54,656 bases of DNA from the NCBI GenBank assembly GCA_002070105.1, contig MWCQ01000016.1:1-54656 (forward strand), in the 5' to 3' direction. Under the pieces are notes generated by a model. That model was given only the letters and a program-made list of their open reading frames with translations. It searched no databases and was not told the origin of the DNA. Below, one piece after another: positions 24,968-33,374 of the stretch; positions within the stretch are counted from its first letter, which is position 1, and every line of letters begins with the position of its first letter. Both the position numbers and the translations under genes were made by a program. This DNA comes from Firmicutes bacterium ADurb.Bin193 (GTDB taxonomy: Bacteria; Bacillota; Clostridia; Monoglobales; Firm-18).

Positions 24968-26722
24968 ATGAATAAAATAACCGCATTTTCTATTATAAAC
25001 ATCAAATTGGAGGGTTTTAAACAATTTAAGGAGCCGTATGAAGTCGGTATGGATACGCTTACGTATATATCCGGCGGCAACGGTCAGGGCAAAACAAGTA
25101 TTGCCGATGCCATTGCATATGTCTTTTGCGGCACGCCCTTTATGGGTGAAAAAAGCTGTGAGAAGCTGCAAAATCCCGATTGCAGGGAAATGAAGGTTGA
25201 TGTTCAGCTTGTGGATCAGGATGGTGAAATACATACGCTGTCCCGCAGAAAAAGCGGTAATACTACCACAATCACGATGGACACCCTGCAGCTTCGGCAG
25301 ACCGATATTGTGAGCATATTTGCCGAAAAGGATGTGTTCTTATCGCTTTTTAATCCTTTGTACTTCATTGAAAAAATAGCAGAGGACGGCAAAGAGTTTT
25401 TGCAAAAGCTTTTGCCGCCCGTGAATGAAAATGAGGTGCTGGAGCTTCTGAGCGAAAACACAAAAGAGCTCCTTGATGGCGAAAGCCTGCTTGATCCGGA
25501 ATTCTATACCAAAAAGAAACGTGAGGAGTTAAAGGAAATCACCGACACCGCTACCTATCTTGATGGTCAGCTTGACCTGCTGAAAAAGCAGCAATTGGAA
25601 ACGGTAAGTAAGGTGGACGCCGCTGTAAAACGCGGCGAGGAGATTGTCAGCAGAAAAACACAGCTGGAGGGAAAGCAGTACAGCGGGATAGATGTCGATG
25701 CGCTAAAGGAGCAGCAGGCAAGAATTGCGGAAGGTCTTTCGGAAAATAAACGCGCGAAGCTTCTGGCAAAACAGGCGGAGGCACGAAACCGTCAGTATAT
25801 CTCTAAGTTTACGGATGAGTTTGCTAAGATTAAAACGGAGCTTGCGTCACTGTCGGCTTTATATAAAAAACTGGACGGACAAATCAGAGACGTAAAAATT
25901 GGCGACAAATGCCCAACATGTCATACTGTTGTGACGGAAGCTAACTACGAAGGCATAGTTACCGGCATGAAACGGGAGCTGGCGTCAGTTTGCAATAAGG
26001 GCAAGAGTGTTCAGTCAGCCTATCAGGAACTTTTGGAGTTTGAAAAGAAAAGCATGCAAAAGTTTGCGGAGTTTCGCGATGATGACCTCGCAAAGCTTGA
26101 GGCTGAGCTTGCACAACTTGGAAACGGTGAGATCGGTGACATTGCAATGCTTGAGGATAAAATCAGACTCGGCAATCTGTCTGAGGAGGAATTTTCGGAG
26201 CTTACTGAGCTTAGAAAACAGGCTGACGCATATGCCAAGGAGGTTGAGCTTCTCTGTGAGGCGGACAAAATCCCGGAGAAGATTACAGCAATAGAAAAAA
26301 GCCTTGCTGATAATAAAAAGCGTTCTGCAGATATTCAGAGTCTTATTCATGCGGCAGGAGAATTTGCTGCAAAAAAAGCAGAAATTACGCTTAGTCAACT
26401 TAAAATGAACCGCGCTGCAATCAAACTCCTTGATGTTGTAAAAACCACAGGTGAGATTAAAAATGTTTTCAGGTTTACCTATGACGGCAAGGACTATCGC
26501 TGGATTTCCACGTCCGAGCGGTTAAAGGCGGGACTTGAGGTTTCAAAGCTTCTTCAAAGGCTTACGGGACTTGTCTACCCTACCTACATTGACAATGCAG
26601 AGTGCATTACCACAAAGCTGGAGCAGGTAAATGGTCAGGTTATTTTAGCATATGCAAAAAATTGTCCGCTTACGGTACAGCTTCCGCGCAGGAGTCAGGC
26701 GCAGGTAAAGGAGGCGGCATGA
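24968..26722 (+). CDS. Rad50/SbcC-like AAA ATPase
   Basis: A 584-residue SMC-like ATPase. The Walker A GNGQGKTS is at 37-44 and the far C-terminus has a YIDNAE segment in the place of Walker B. Long coiled coils (about 190-300 and 330-450) flank a CPTC zinc-hook-like motif at 315-318. This is the layout of Rad50/SbcC or RecF-like element proteins, shorter than full SbcC. Likely works with the Rad52 protein in strand repair or replication of the element. The stop overlaps the next start (ATGA). Confidence 0.85.
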   Translation: MNKITAFSIINIKLEGFKQFKEPYEVGMDTLTYISGGNGQGKTSIADAIAYVFCGTPFMGEKSCEKLQNPDCREMKVDVQLVDQDGEIHTLSRRKSGNTTTITMDTLQLRQTDIVSIFAEKDVFLSLFNPLYFIEKIAEDGKEFLQKLLPPVNENEVLELLSENTKELLDGESLLDPEFYTKKKREELKEITDTATYLDGQLDLLKKQQLETVSKVDAAVKRGEEIVSRKTQLEGKQYSGIDVDALKEQQARIAEGLSENKRAKLLAKQAEARNRQYISKFTDEFAKIKTELASLSALYKKLDGQIRDVKIGDKCPTCHTVVTEANYEGIVTGMKRELASVCNKGKSVQSAYQELLEFEKKSMQKFAEFRDDDLAKLEAELAQLGNGEIGDIAMLEDKIRLGNLSEEEFSELTELRKQADAYAKEVELLCEADKIPEKITAIEKSLADNKKRSADIQSLIHAAGEFAAKKAEITLSQLKMNRAAIKLLDVVKTTGEIKNVFRFTYDGKDYRWISTSERLKAGLEVSKLLQRLTGLVYPTYIDNAECITTKLEQVNGQVILAYAKNCPLTVQLPRRSQAQVKEAA

Positions 26723-27801
26723 TGTGCAGAGAGTATGATAAGTTTGATATTATTGAGGTTGCGCAGATGTGCGGACTTGTCATGCATCCGAATCCTCGTA
26801 ACAGTGTTGAGTTTAAGGCGCTGTGTCCTTTTTGCGGAGAGAAAAAGTACCATTTGGGCTTAAACCGACAAAAAGGAAGGTTTAACTGTTTAAAATGCAA
26901 GGAGAGCGGAAACAGTGTATCGCTTTACGCAAAACTTCATGGAATAAGTAATAAGGAAGCATATATGGCATTAAAAGACTACCTTGATACCTTTGAGCCT
27001 CAACTTGCCTACCTTGACACAAACCTGGAGATGCCAATAAAACCGCCACTGGAAAGACACAATGTCTATTATGATTTCCTGAGGCTTTTAAAGCTGAATG
27101 AATATCATAAGGATAACCTGTTTTCACGAGGTCTAACTGGTGCTGATATCCACAGGTTTATGTATCGGAGCATTCCGACAGACAGAGTGTTTCGCCGTGA
27201 GGTAATTGAAACACTTGCAGCAAGGCATGACCTTGTCGGTATTCCGGGCTTTTACCGTGATAATTGCGGCGATTTTCAGATGTATTTCAAAAAATGCGGC
27301 GGAATGTTCATTCCCGTCTGCAACAAGGAGGGTTACATTCAGGGCTTGCAGATGAGACTTGATGTACCGGAAGGCTCGGATGAGAAAAAATTCAGATGGT
27401 TTTCCAGCAAGCATTTTGAAAACGGCACAGGCGCAAAGTCATGGATACACATTGTAGGAGATACAAGCGCAGATGAAGCCTGCCTGACAGAAGGAGCGAT
27501 GAAGGCTGACATCACAAGCGTACTGTCTGACGGACGGCTGTTTTTAGCCGTCCCCGGCGTAAACGCAATAGGTCAGCTTCCCGAGGTCATAAAGGGACTT
27601 AAATTAAATAAGGTTTATGAATGCTTTGATATGGATAAGTGTTCGAAGCCGGAGGTGAAAAATGCGCTGATTTCGCTAAAAAATGTGCTAAAACAAACAA
27701 ATGTGGAATGTGTAAGCTGTTCATGGAGTTCGCAGTATAAGGGCATTGATGACTATTATCTTGCAAAGGTAAGAAAGCTGTCAACACCTGTCGCTGCGTA
27801 A
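26719..27801 (+). CDS. primase-like zinc-ribbon/Toprim protein
   Basis: A 360-residue protein. A CHC2-like zinc ribbon lies at the N-terminus (C36, C39, C57 and C60), followed by a helical linker and a Toprim-like region with TEGAMKADI, AVPGVNAIG and FDMDKC segments holding the acidic metal-binding residues. This is the common plan of element-encoded primase or DUF3854-type proteins. The start at 26719 is set by AAAGGAGG eight bases before ATG; a longer in-frame reading begins inside the ATPase gene and is not used. Confidence 0.85.
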   Translation: MMCREYDKFDIIEVAQMCGLVMHPNPRNSVEFKALCPFCGEKKYHLGLNRQKGRFNCLKCKESGNSVSLYAKLHGISNKEAYMALKDYLDTFEPQLAYLDTNLEMPIKPPLERHNVYYDFLRLLKLNEYHKDNLFSRGLTGADIHRFMYRSIPTDRVFRREVIETLAARHDLVGIPGFYRDNCGDFQMYFKKCGGMFIPVCNKEGYIQGLQMRLDVPEGSDEKKFRWFSSKHFENGTGAKSWIHIVGDTSADEACLTEGAMKADITSVLSDGRLFLAVPGVNAIGQLPEVIKGLKLNKVYECFDMDKCSKPEVKNALISLKNVLKQTNVECVSCSWSSQYKGIDDYYLAKVRKLSTPVAA

Positions 27802-27825
27802 TAATTTTGAAAGGAGAAAAATTAT

Positions 27826-28821
27826 ATGAAAACAGAAAATTTTATGATTATCAATTCGGAAAACGGTCAGCAGGATGAGATTTTAGGGAAATATCTGTAT
27901 TACTCCCTGCCAAAGCTGATTATCAAGGCTGAAAAGGTAAAAGAGGCTTGTATTCAGACAGGCTTTCCCATTAGTGTTAACGAGAATATATCGGTAACAG
28001 ACGCTTTTCGCAGCGCTACAGGTGAAATCAGAGACAGAATTGAAAAAGCTGACGGCAGTGAAAAGCATATAAGCAGAATTTATTGCCGTGACAACAAACG
28101 TGTGGAAAGTGATACGCTGTCCCGTGAACTGGTGGAGGAAACACTTTTTGAGAGCACAAACACTTACCGCAAGCTTGCCAATATTACTTTAGATAAGGCG
28201 AGCGGTGAGATGGTGCTATCTGATGTGGACTATTCCTCCGACAGAGATATACGGGGATATTTCAGCCGTGCAGAGCGACTCTTTGAGCTGTATCAGGACT
28301 GCGTAGGAAACCGTAGTATTGAGACTATGGCGGAAAAATACGTGTCGGGTATGCAGGCAATCGGTATTTCGGCGCGCGGACACCATTATTTTGTGCCTAA
28401 AGCGTATATGCGCAAGATATCACTTTTGGAGGATTTCATGGAAGCAATCGCAAAGGAAAATCTTTTCTCGTATGCGGATAACCGTGACGCGAAGTACATC
28501 AGCATAAATTCAATGTATGTTGCCGATGATGCAAAGCAGCGTGGTAAGATGTGCCGTGAATTCTATCAGGATATCGGGCGTGAGATTGACGAATATCAAA
28601 GACGAATCACAAGCCTTATTCAAAACGGTAACAGCAGTCAGAGAATTTTAGACCGTTGGGAACTTAAAATTCAGTCGCTCGAAAACAAAAAGCGGGAATA
28701 TGAAACAATACTCAAACAGGATTTATCGGGTGTAGATGAAAACTTTAGTATGCTTCGAGATATGTGCGACCAGTTCAAGCTGAGGGTAAAAAGCTCGCAG
28801 ATATTTGGAGTGGCGGCATAA
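27826..28821 (+). CDS. DUF6744-like protein
   Basis: A 331-residue soluble protein beginning MKTENFMIINSENGQ. It matches my memory of the DUF6744 family found on phages and integrative elements beside Rad52-type recombination genes. It is mostly helical with a Lys/Glu-rich coiled region near the end. AAAGGAG precedes the ATG. Function unknown; probably part of the same replication/repair operon. Confidence 0.7.
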   Translation: MKTENFMIINSENGQQDEILGKYLYYSLPKLIIKAEKVKEACIQTGFPISVNENISVTDAFRSATGEIRDRIEKADGSEKHISRIYCRDNKRVESDTLSRELVEETLFESTNTYRKLANITLDKASGEMVLSDVDYSSDRDIRGYFSRAERLFELYQDCVGNRSIETMAEKYVSGMQAIGISARGHHYFVPKAYMRKISLLEDFMEAIAKENLFSYADNRDAKYISINSMYVADDAKQRGKMCREFYQDIGREIDEYQRRITSLIQNGNSSQRILDRWELKIQSLENKKREYETILKQDLSGVDENFSMLRDMCDQFKLRVKSSQIFGVAA

Positions 28822-28872
28822 CAGAGGACGTCAAGTGCGGCGTCCTCCTGACTATTAGGAAGGAGAAATAAA

Positions 28873-29265
28873 ATGTATAAGACAAAAAACATTGAGAGAT
28901 GGCTCGGATATGAGTTTGAACCGGTGGAAAACAGATGTGGCAAGGACTTTTCGGCATTTGCAAGAAGTTTCAAGGCTGAGCTTATGGCACAAATTGCTGG
29001 GATCGGCTGTGAACTTATTATTTGCGGAAAAGGATATTTCTTTATATACGGATTTATCCGCAATAAAGAAACAGGAGGGTTTATGTTCTTTGACACCGGC
29101 GATGTCAGATATGACAGACAGTGGTATAGAAATATGCTTGTACGTGAGGCAAGGAGCGAAAATGACTTTACAGGCGGAATGAACCAAAGGACAAGCCTTG
29201 AAGAATTCGGAAATGCCGTAAAACGCATTCTTTATTCCGGCAGACGCTCAGAATTTGCTGCATAG
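28873..29265 (+). CDS. small protein of unknown function
   Basis: A 130-residue protein with AAGGAGAA before its start. Alternating beta and helix pattern with one hydrophobic strand (GYFFIYGFI). No domain recognised. The 51-base gap before it contains a short repeat GAGGACGTC ... GGCGTCCTC (about 28825-28848), a small hairpin that may mark mRNA processing. Confidence 0.65.
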   Translation: MYKTKNIERWLGYEFEPVENRCGKDFSAFARSFKAELMAQIAGIGCELIICGKGYFFIYGFIRNKETGGFMFFDTGDVRYDRQWYRNMLVREARSENDFTGGMNQRTSLEEFGNAVKRILYSGRRSEFAA

Positions 29266-29281
29266 AAGGGAGAAATACTTT

Positions 29282-29809
29282 ATGGATAAGATAAATAATG
29301 AGTTTGTGTGTTACTGTGTAGGTGAAAAGTTTGATAAGGTTATGGGCGGAGACGGCGCCATTTTTGAAATGACCGAAAAAAACTGTTTTATTACCATCGG
29401 TCTGTCTGAAATGACTGGGGATGATGTTTCAGTTTTTGAGAGCGGTAAGTTGGATACATATCTGAGTGTAGTTGAGGGTATTGTTTTTATCAGTGCGAAA
29501 TTCGCTGAGGATTTTATATTTGATATGCCGTTTAACGCCGGGCTGTACAAGGAATTCAATTTCAAAAACCCACAGCCATACGGCGTATTTTCTCCTATTG
29601 TTATTCTGGATAACAACACAAACATTATTAAGGCAATGCGTGCTGTCGGATTTGACCCGGATTTCAGCTACAAGCTTTATGTGTTTGCCAAAAGACAGTG
29701 GGAGAATAAAATCATTAATTATGATGAACGGTTAAAAAGCGTTTATAGTAGATATTCACCGCAGGATATTATTAAACATGCTATTGCAAAAAACATGGTG
29801 AAAAACTGA
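29282..29809 (+). CDS. protein of unknown function
   Basis: A 175-residue protein. The ATG at 29282 follows GAAGGGAG; a start at 29255 would overlap the previous gene and lacks a ribosome site. Soluble, mixed composition, no recognised domain. Confidence 0.65.
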   Translation: MDKINNEFVCYCVGEKFDKVMGGDGAIFEMTEKNCFITIGLSEMTGDDVSVFESGKLDTYLSVVEGIVFISAKFAEDFIFDMPFNAGLYKEFNFKNPQPYGVFSPIVILDNNTNIIKAMRAVGFDPDFSYKLYVFAKRQWENKIINYDERLKSVYSRYSPQDIIKHAIAKNMVKN

Positions 29810-29833
29810 AGCAAAAATAATATGGAGGCTGAA

Positions 29834-30535
29834 ATGATTATTAACAAAACGGGAGAGAAATATAAATTTGATGGAACGGAATATATTATCGGCGAACAAA
29901 TAATTGGGACAAAAGAAAGCAAGTATGATGGCTTGTTCGGGGTCGTTACGGAAATCCGTGACGGTAAAGATAAAGATACGGATAATAAAACCCCGGATAT
30001 GTATTGTACCTTTGAGCCGCCTGTGCTTCCGTCCGAAATACTAAAGATTGAAAAAAGATTTTCGGAGCTTTATGGCAACCCTTTGACATTGGCAGATATA
30101 AATTTTGATGATGTTATTATGGCTCCAAAAATGATAGCTCTGATTTCTGAATTAAAAAAATCCAAACATAAAGTTACGGTGTATGAAGTTTCTGAAAATT
30201 GGGCTTATGCCGATAACGCCGGAACTTCAACGGAGTTATATGCCGGGTTTGATGATGCTCTGGTTGCTTTCAAAAACGCAATTTCAAATGATTTATCAGA
30301 TGGTGTCGGTAAGCAAATTCAGTATGATGAGGATTTTGCTCTTGATATCACGGATAGGTCATATGAGTGTTATGTGAAAGGATATTACAGTGAAACGCAT
30401 TGTATAATACAGCTTGAAGAAAAGGAACTTCTGCTTAGTGAGCATTTTATTGATGCCATCAAAAAAATTCACAAGACAGACTCCAGAAAAAGGGGTTTTA
30501 TTTCTCAAATTGAGGAGTGGGAAGAAATCGACTAA
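29834..30535 (+). CDS. protein of unknown function
   Basis: A 233-residue acidic protein, last gene of the PRTRC-like operon. The ATG at 29834 follows GGAGG with normal spacing; 29822 is possible. No recognised domain. A terminator-like hairpin follows at about 30606-30642. Confidence 0.65.
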   Translation: MIINKTGEKYKFDGTEYIIGEQIIGTKESKYDGLFGVVTEIRDGKDKDTDNKTPDMYCTFEPPVLPSEILKIEKRFSELYGNPLTLADINFDDVIMAPKMIALISELKKSKHKVTVYEVSENWAYADNAGTSTELYAGFDDALVAFKNAISNDLSDGVGKQIQYDEDFALDITDRSYECYVKGYYSETHCIIQLEEKELLLSEHFIDAIKKIHKTDSRKRGFISQIEEWEEID

Positions 30536-30605
30536 TTATCAGGCGAACAATATGATAAGCTTTTTAATGATCCTAATATTAAACATAATAACAGAACAAA
30601 TAGAG

Positions 30606-30643
30606 AAAGGCTTATGTGTAGAAATGCACATGAGTCTTTTTTC
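30606..30643 (+). terminator. probable terminator of the PRTRC-like operon
   Basis: GGCTTATGTG pairs imperfectly with CACATGAGTC and is followed by six T's. Confidence 0.55.
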
Positions 30644-30703
30644 TGTTTACGATATTGACTTATCATTCGGGATAAGTTATGACCGAAAATTCATCTAAGA
30701 ACA

Positions 30704-30732
30704 TTGTAATCTGTGGAAAAATATGCTATAAT
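30704..30732 (+). promoter_or_regulatory. strong promoter-like sequence for a small RNA
   Basis: TTGTAA and TATAAT with a 17-base spacer. No open reading frame follows for over 300 bases, but a perfect terminator lies about 85 bases on. Confidence 0.65.
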
Positions 30733-30738
30733 ACTATA

Positions 30739-30857
30739 AAAAGATTGCGAAGTATAATATCATTGATTTTGCATGATCGACAAAATAAGCTAATGCAAAT
30801 CATATTAGTCTATATTTAACACGGTTAGTATTGCAAAAAATACCGACCGTGTTTTTT
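30739..30857 (+). ncRNA. candidate small RNA of the mobile element
   Basis: Predicted transcript of about 115 bases between the promoter at 30704-30732 and a terminator (AACACGGT ... ACCGTGTT followed by seven T's, 30818-30857). A first hairpin pairs TGATTTTGCAT with ATGCAAATCA. No coding potential. The terminator hairpin is long and nearly perfect. A regulatory RNA or a plasmid-type antisense RNA are both possible; no target is identified. Confidence 0.5.
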
Positions 30858-31027
30858 TGTTTTTGTATAAATAAATGAAGATAGGAACTGAATGTGCAAA
30901 ATTCATTTTCTATGCGACATTATACGATTAAATGGAACATCATAGCATTGTTGAGGTTGTTTTATGTCGATATATTTTTTTTAACACATCATAATTCTTC
31001 TGTATTGTATTATGCAGGTCTAAAGAT

Positions 31028-31051
31028 GCAGGTTGTAGGTATTCAACCTGC
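31028..31051 (+). promoter_or_regulatory. inverted repeat upstream of XRE gene
   Basis: GCAGGTTG and CAACCTGC separated by eight bases, about 40 bases before the XRE start. Candidate operator for that regulator. The rest of 30858-31090 is AT-rich and shows no gene. Confidence 0.5.
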
Positions 31052-31090
31052 GAATCGTATTTGGTAAAATATATACAGGAGTGAAAAACA

Positions 31091-31435
31091 ATGAATTATG
31101 AAGTATTAGGTCACAAATTGAAGGTTGAACGAATAAAACTAAATTATAAACAAGAGTATCTTGCCGAAAAAGTAGGCGTTGGGCAAAGATATATTTCGAA
31201 AATTGAGCACGGAGCTGCCAAACCGGAATTTGCAAAGGTTCTTGAAATTGCAAATTTGCTTGGAGTGTCATTGGATTATCTCACATGCGTCGATGAGAAA
31301 AAAACAGATGATTATTTAACAAATACAATAAATATAAGGTTACAACTTTTGACAAATAGAGAAAAAGCAATATTGCTTGAGGCGATTGAATACTACATAA
31401 ACAGTATTAAGAATAAAGAAGCGGTTTGTAAATAA
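31091..31435 (+). CDS. XRE-family regulator of the element
   Basis: A 114-residue protein with a clear helix-turn-helix (residues about 7-62, YKQEYLAEKVGVGQRYISKI) and a helical C-terminus, probably for dimerisation. CAGGAG precedes the ATG. Typical of the regulator in front of the integration module of Tn916/Tn1549-type elements. Confidence 0.9.
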   Translation: MNYEVLGHKLKVERIKLNYKQEYLAEKVGVGQRYISKIEHGAAKPEFAKVLEIANLLGVSLDYLTCVDEKKTDDYLTNTINIRLQLLTNREKAILLEAIEYYINSIKNKEAVCK

Positions 31436-31831
31436 TTTTTTCGAGAGAAGGGTGTGCCATTGATATTTGTAGCTGCATTATCATTACAACTCATTACAAC
31501 TCAATACAAATACATACTGCAGAGTTCATCATAGCTGTTAAATAGTATTTCCGACAAAACTTAATATTCTGCAAAATAAAATACTATTACACACACCATG
31601 GCTGAATGCTGTGGTGTGTTTTGTTTGGTGTTTTAATTGCGGAGTATTGCCTATGAGTATACAGCTACGAAAGCGTAATGGACACTTATGGCTCAGTAAA
31701 TATTATATTGATGAAGACAATTGTGTTCCTGATTATAGGGATATTATTGTCTTTTTTCTTTTTTATGCAATAAAAATAAGAGGGCCTCCCGATTTTACTC
31801 GTTATACCAAACGAAAATCGGGAGGATATTT
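31436..31831. other. regulatory gap: tandem decamers, terminator, inverted repeat
   Basis: The decamer TCATTACAAC occurs twice and then in altered form (TCAATACAAA) at 31481-31510, possibly protein-binding sites. A terminator-like hairpin follows (ACACACCA ... TGGTGTGT then T-rich, 31591-31624). A perfect 12-bp inverted repeat (CCTCCCGATTTT, 31785-31825) has its right arm overlapping the ribosome site of the small leader ORF at 31832. No convincing gene; an 85-codon reading at 31611-31868 is not supported. Confidence 0.55.
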
Positions 31832-31969
31832 ATGTTCAGAACAAAAGAATATAAAAAAATTTTATTAAAAGTGAGCAATTTGAGCAATGTGCTTACTCTT
31901 ATTATAGGTGGAGGGACACTTTCTTTCCGATTGGGAAAGGAGGTGAACTTCCATGAAGGACATAAATAA
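31832..31969 (+). CDS. short leader ORF upstream of sigma factor
   Basis: A 45-residue reading frame with GGGAGG six bases before ATG. Its stop lies 16 bases inside the sigma factor gene, and the sigma ribosome site (AAAGGAGGTG) lies within it. The product is basic with a short hydrophobic middle. The arrangement suggests translational coupling or a leader peptide. Its own ribosome site is part of a 12-bp hairpin, so its translation could be switchable. Confidence 0.5.
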   Translation: MFRTKEYKKILLKVSNLSNVLTLIIGGGTLSFRLGKEVNFHEGHK

Positions 31970-32366
31970 CGAGCTTGTTGCCAGATTTGATTCATATACA
32001 AAAACAGCATTTAAGCATTGCCTGAGCCATATTCGGCAGAAAAGAAATAAATTATCTGATAATGAGACGGCACTCGATATCGAAACTCTAAACTTTGCAT
32101 CAGAGGATTATTATGATTTTGAGGAAAATCATGTAGCCGTTATGGATTTTGATGTAATTATTAAAAACGATCTGCTGTTTGAGTTATTGAATACAATGGA
32201 GCAACAGCAGCGTGATGTTATTTTTTTAAGTGCTTGCCAAAAGTGGAGTGATAAAAAAATTGGAGAGCAACTGAATTTATCAAGAGCTAAGGTGCAAAGA
32301 ATAAAATCCAAAGTGACGGGCTACTTAAAGAAAAATATGACTGGAGATGATATGCATGAGAAATAA
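31953..32366 (+). CDS. RNA polymerase sigma factor-like protein (sigma-70 region 4)
   Basis: A 137-residue protein. The C-terminal part (about 80-130) has a region 4 helix-turn-helix: MEQQQRDVIFLSACQKWSDK then IGEQLNLSRAKVQRIKSKV. The N-terminal part is a shortened region 2. An almost ideal AAAGGAGGTG precedes the start. Proteins of this type are standard in Tn916/Tn1549-like elements. It probably drives element genes. Confidence 0.88.
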   Translation: MKDINNELVARFDSYTKTAFKHCLSHIRQKRNKLSDNETALDIETLNFASEDYYDFEENHVAVMDFDVIIKNDLLFELLNTMEQQQRDVIFLSACQKWSDKKIGEQLNLSRAKVQRIKSKVTGYLKKNMTGDDMHEK

Positions 32367-32592
32367 AAACAGGGCCAGCGAGCTTACATATGAAGTAATT
32401 CATAGGGCAGTTAATGGCGACGAGGCATCGCAGGAAAAAATCTTTGAGCATTATGAGGCTTATATTATAAAGCTATCAAAGGTGCCTTTTTATGACAAAG
32501 ACGGTCGGCTTAAGTATAAGATTGATGAAGATATTTATATGAGTCTGAAGCTCAAATTGCAGGAGGTCCTTCTCACGTTCAAAGTGGCGTGA
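32356..32592 (+). CDS. helix-turn-helix protein of conjugative-transposon type
   Basis: A 78-residue protein overlapping the sigma gene by 11 bases; ATG 32356 follows TGGAGA (an ATG at 32347 is also in frame). The pattern ELTYEVIHRAVNGDEASQEK matches the small HTH proteins that follow the sigma gene in Tn916-like elements. Likely partner of the sigma factor. Confidence 0.8.
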   Translation: MRNKNRASELTYEVIHRAVNGDEASQEKIFEHYEAYIIKLSKVPFYDKDGRLKYKIDEDIYMSLKLKLQEVLLTFKVA

Positions 32593-33070
32593 ATTTATCG
32601 GACAGGCTTCTCGGCTTTCTTTGTTACCGAGAAGCCTGCGGATTATCACTTTTATAAGGCATATCAAATTTCTGTGATATGTTTTATAAAAATGATAGTC
32701 ATATATCATTTCTGAACTTTGACAAGTAAATAGCACCTTTTTAATCGTCAGACTGCATGGCCGGTAAAAGTCGGCAGCAGCATCAGGGAATACGCCGGGA
32801 TGCTTTTTTAAGTGGAGCGATAAATATTTGCCTGTAACCTACACTGTGGCGGTGTAGCTTTGCGATGAAAAATGCAGTTAGTAATTGATACTTGTGTACG
32901 CACCTCGCGGAGGACCCGGGAGAGCTGAAATGCTATGTATGCCGTAGCCGGCGGCTGTTAAAAAGGGGCATTATAAATTATTAACACACAAAATTGATTT
33001 TAAGGGTGGTGTTATAATAATGAGGGCTTTCAAATTATTGAAGGACACTGAAGGCGGAGGTATATTATAA
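32593..33070 (+). other. non-coding region with strong hairpins before xis
   Basis: No gene seen. A perfect 12-bp hairpin (CAGGCTTCTCGG with its complement, 32603-32638) follows the HTH gene and is a likely terminator-like or processing signal, though its T-run is poor. A second inverted repeat (CATATCA / TGATATG with extended arms) lies at about 32652-32698. A third, AGCATC ... GATGCT followed by six T's (about 32777-32809), looks like a terminator. The GC-rich stretch 32820-32960, with CTACAC/GTGTAG pairing, could be a structured RNA or an element-processing site. Confidence 0.45.
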
Positions 33071-33289
33071 ATGGTTGCATCTTCAAACAAGAGTATTACC
33101 GTATATAAATCAATGTTTAAAAGTTACCCCGATGTAGTAGACATTCCTGCATTATGCGAAATGCTGAATATAAGCCGTCACACTGCATACAGAATTATTG
33201 ATGAAGGTAGAATTTCCTGCATTAAGGTTGGCAGAGCATATAGGATAACAAAGGTTGACATAATTAAATTTCTTGTTAATCAATCATAA
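33071..33289 (+). CDS. xis: excisionase (Xis-like, HTH)
   Basis: A 72-residue protein with a winged helix-turn-helix of the excisionase type (VVDIPALCEMLNISRHTAYR, then IIDEGRISCIKVGRAYRI). It lies directly before the integrase and should bias it toward excision. A GGCGGAGG-like ribosome site precedes ATG. Confidence 0.92.
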   Translation: MVASSNKSITVYKSMFKSYPDVVDIPALCEMLNISRHTAYRIIDEGRISCIKVGRAYRITKVDIIKFLVNQS

Positions 33290-33292
33290 TAC

Positions 33293-33321
33293 TTGAAAAA
33301 GTCGCCCTCCTATGGTATTAT
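33293..33321 (+). promoter_or_regulatory. promoter of the integrase gene
   Basis: TTGAAA and TATTAT separated by 17 bases, 54 bases before the integrase start codon. Confidence 0.55.
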
Positions 33322-33374
33322 TAAAATATCAATGGTGGGTGTAATTTTCTGCAAATTAAGGAGGCTAATTTATT

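Noticed and set aside
31611-31868. Possible 85-residue protein between the XRE and sigma genes
   Set aside because: It has a weak ribosome site, runs across a terminator-like hairpin and a 12-base inverted repeat, and has no recognisable family. Treated as regulatory DNA.
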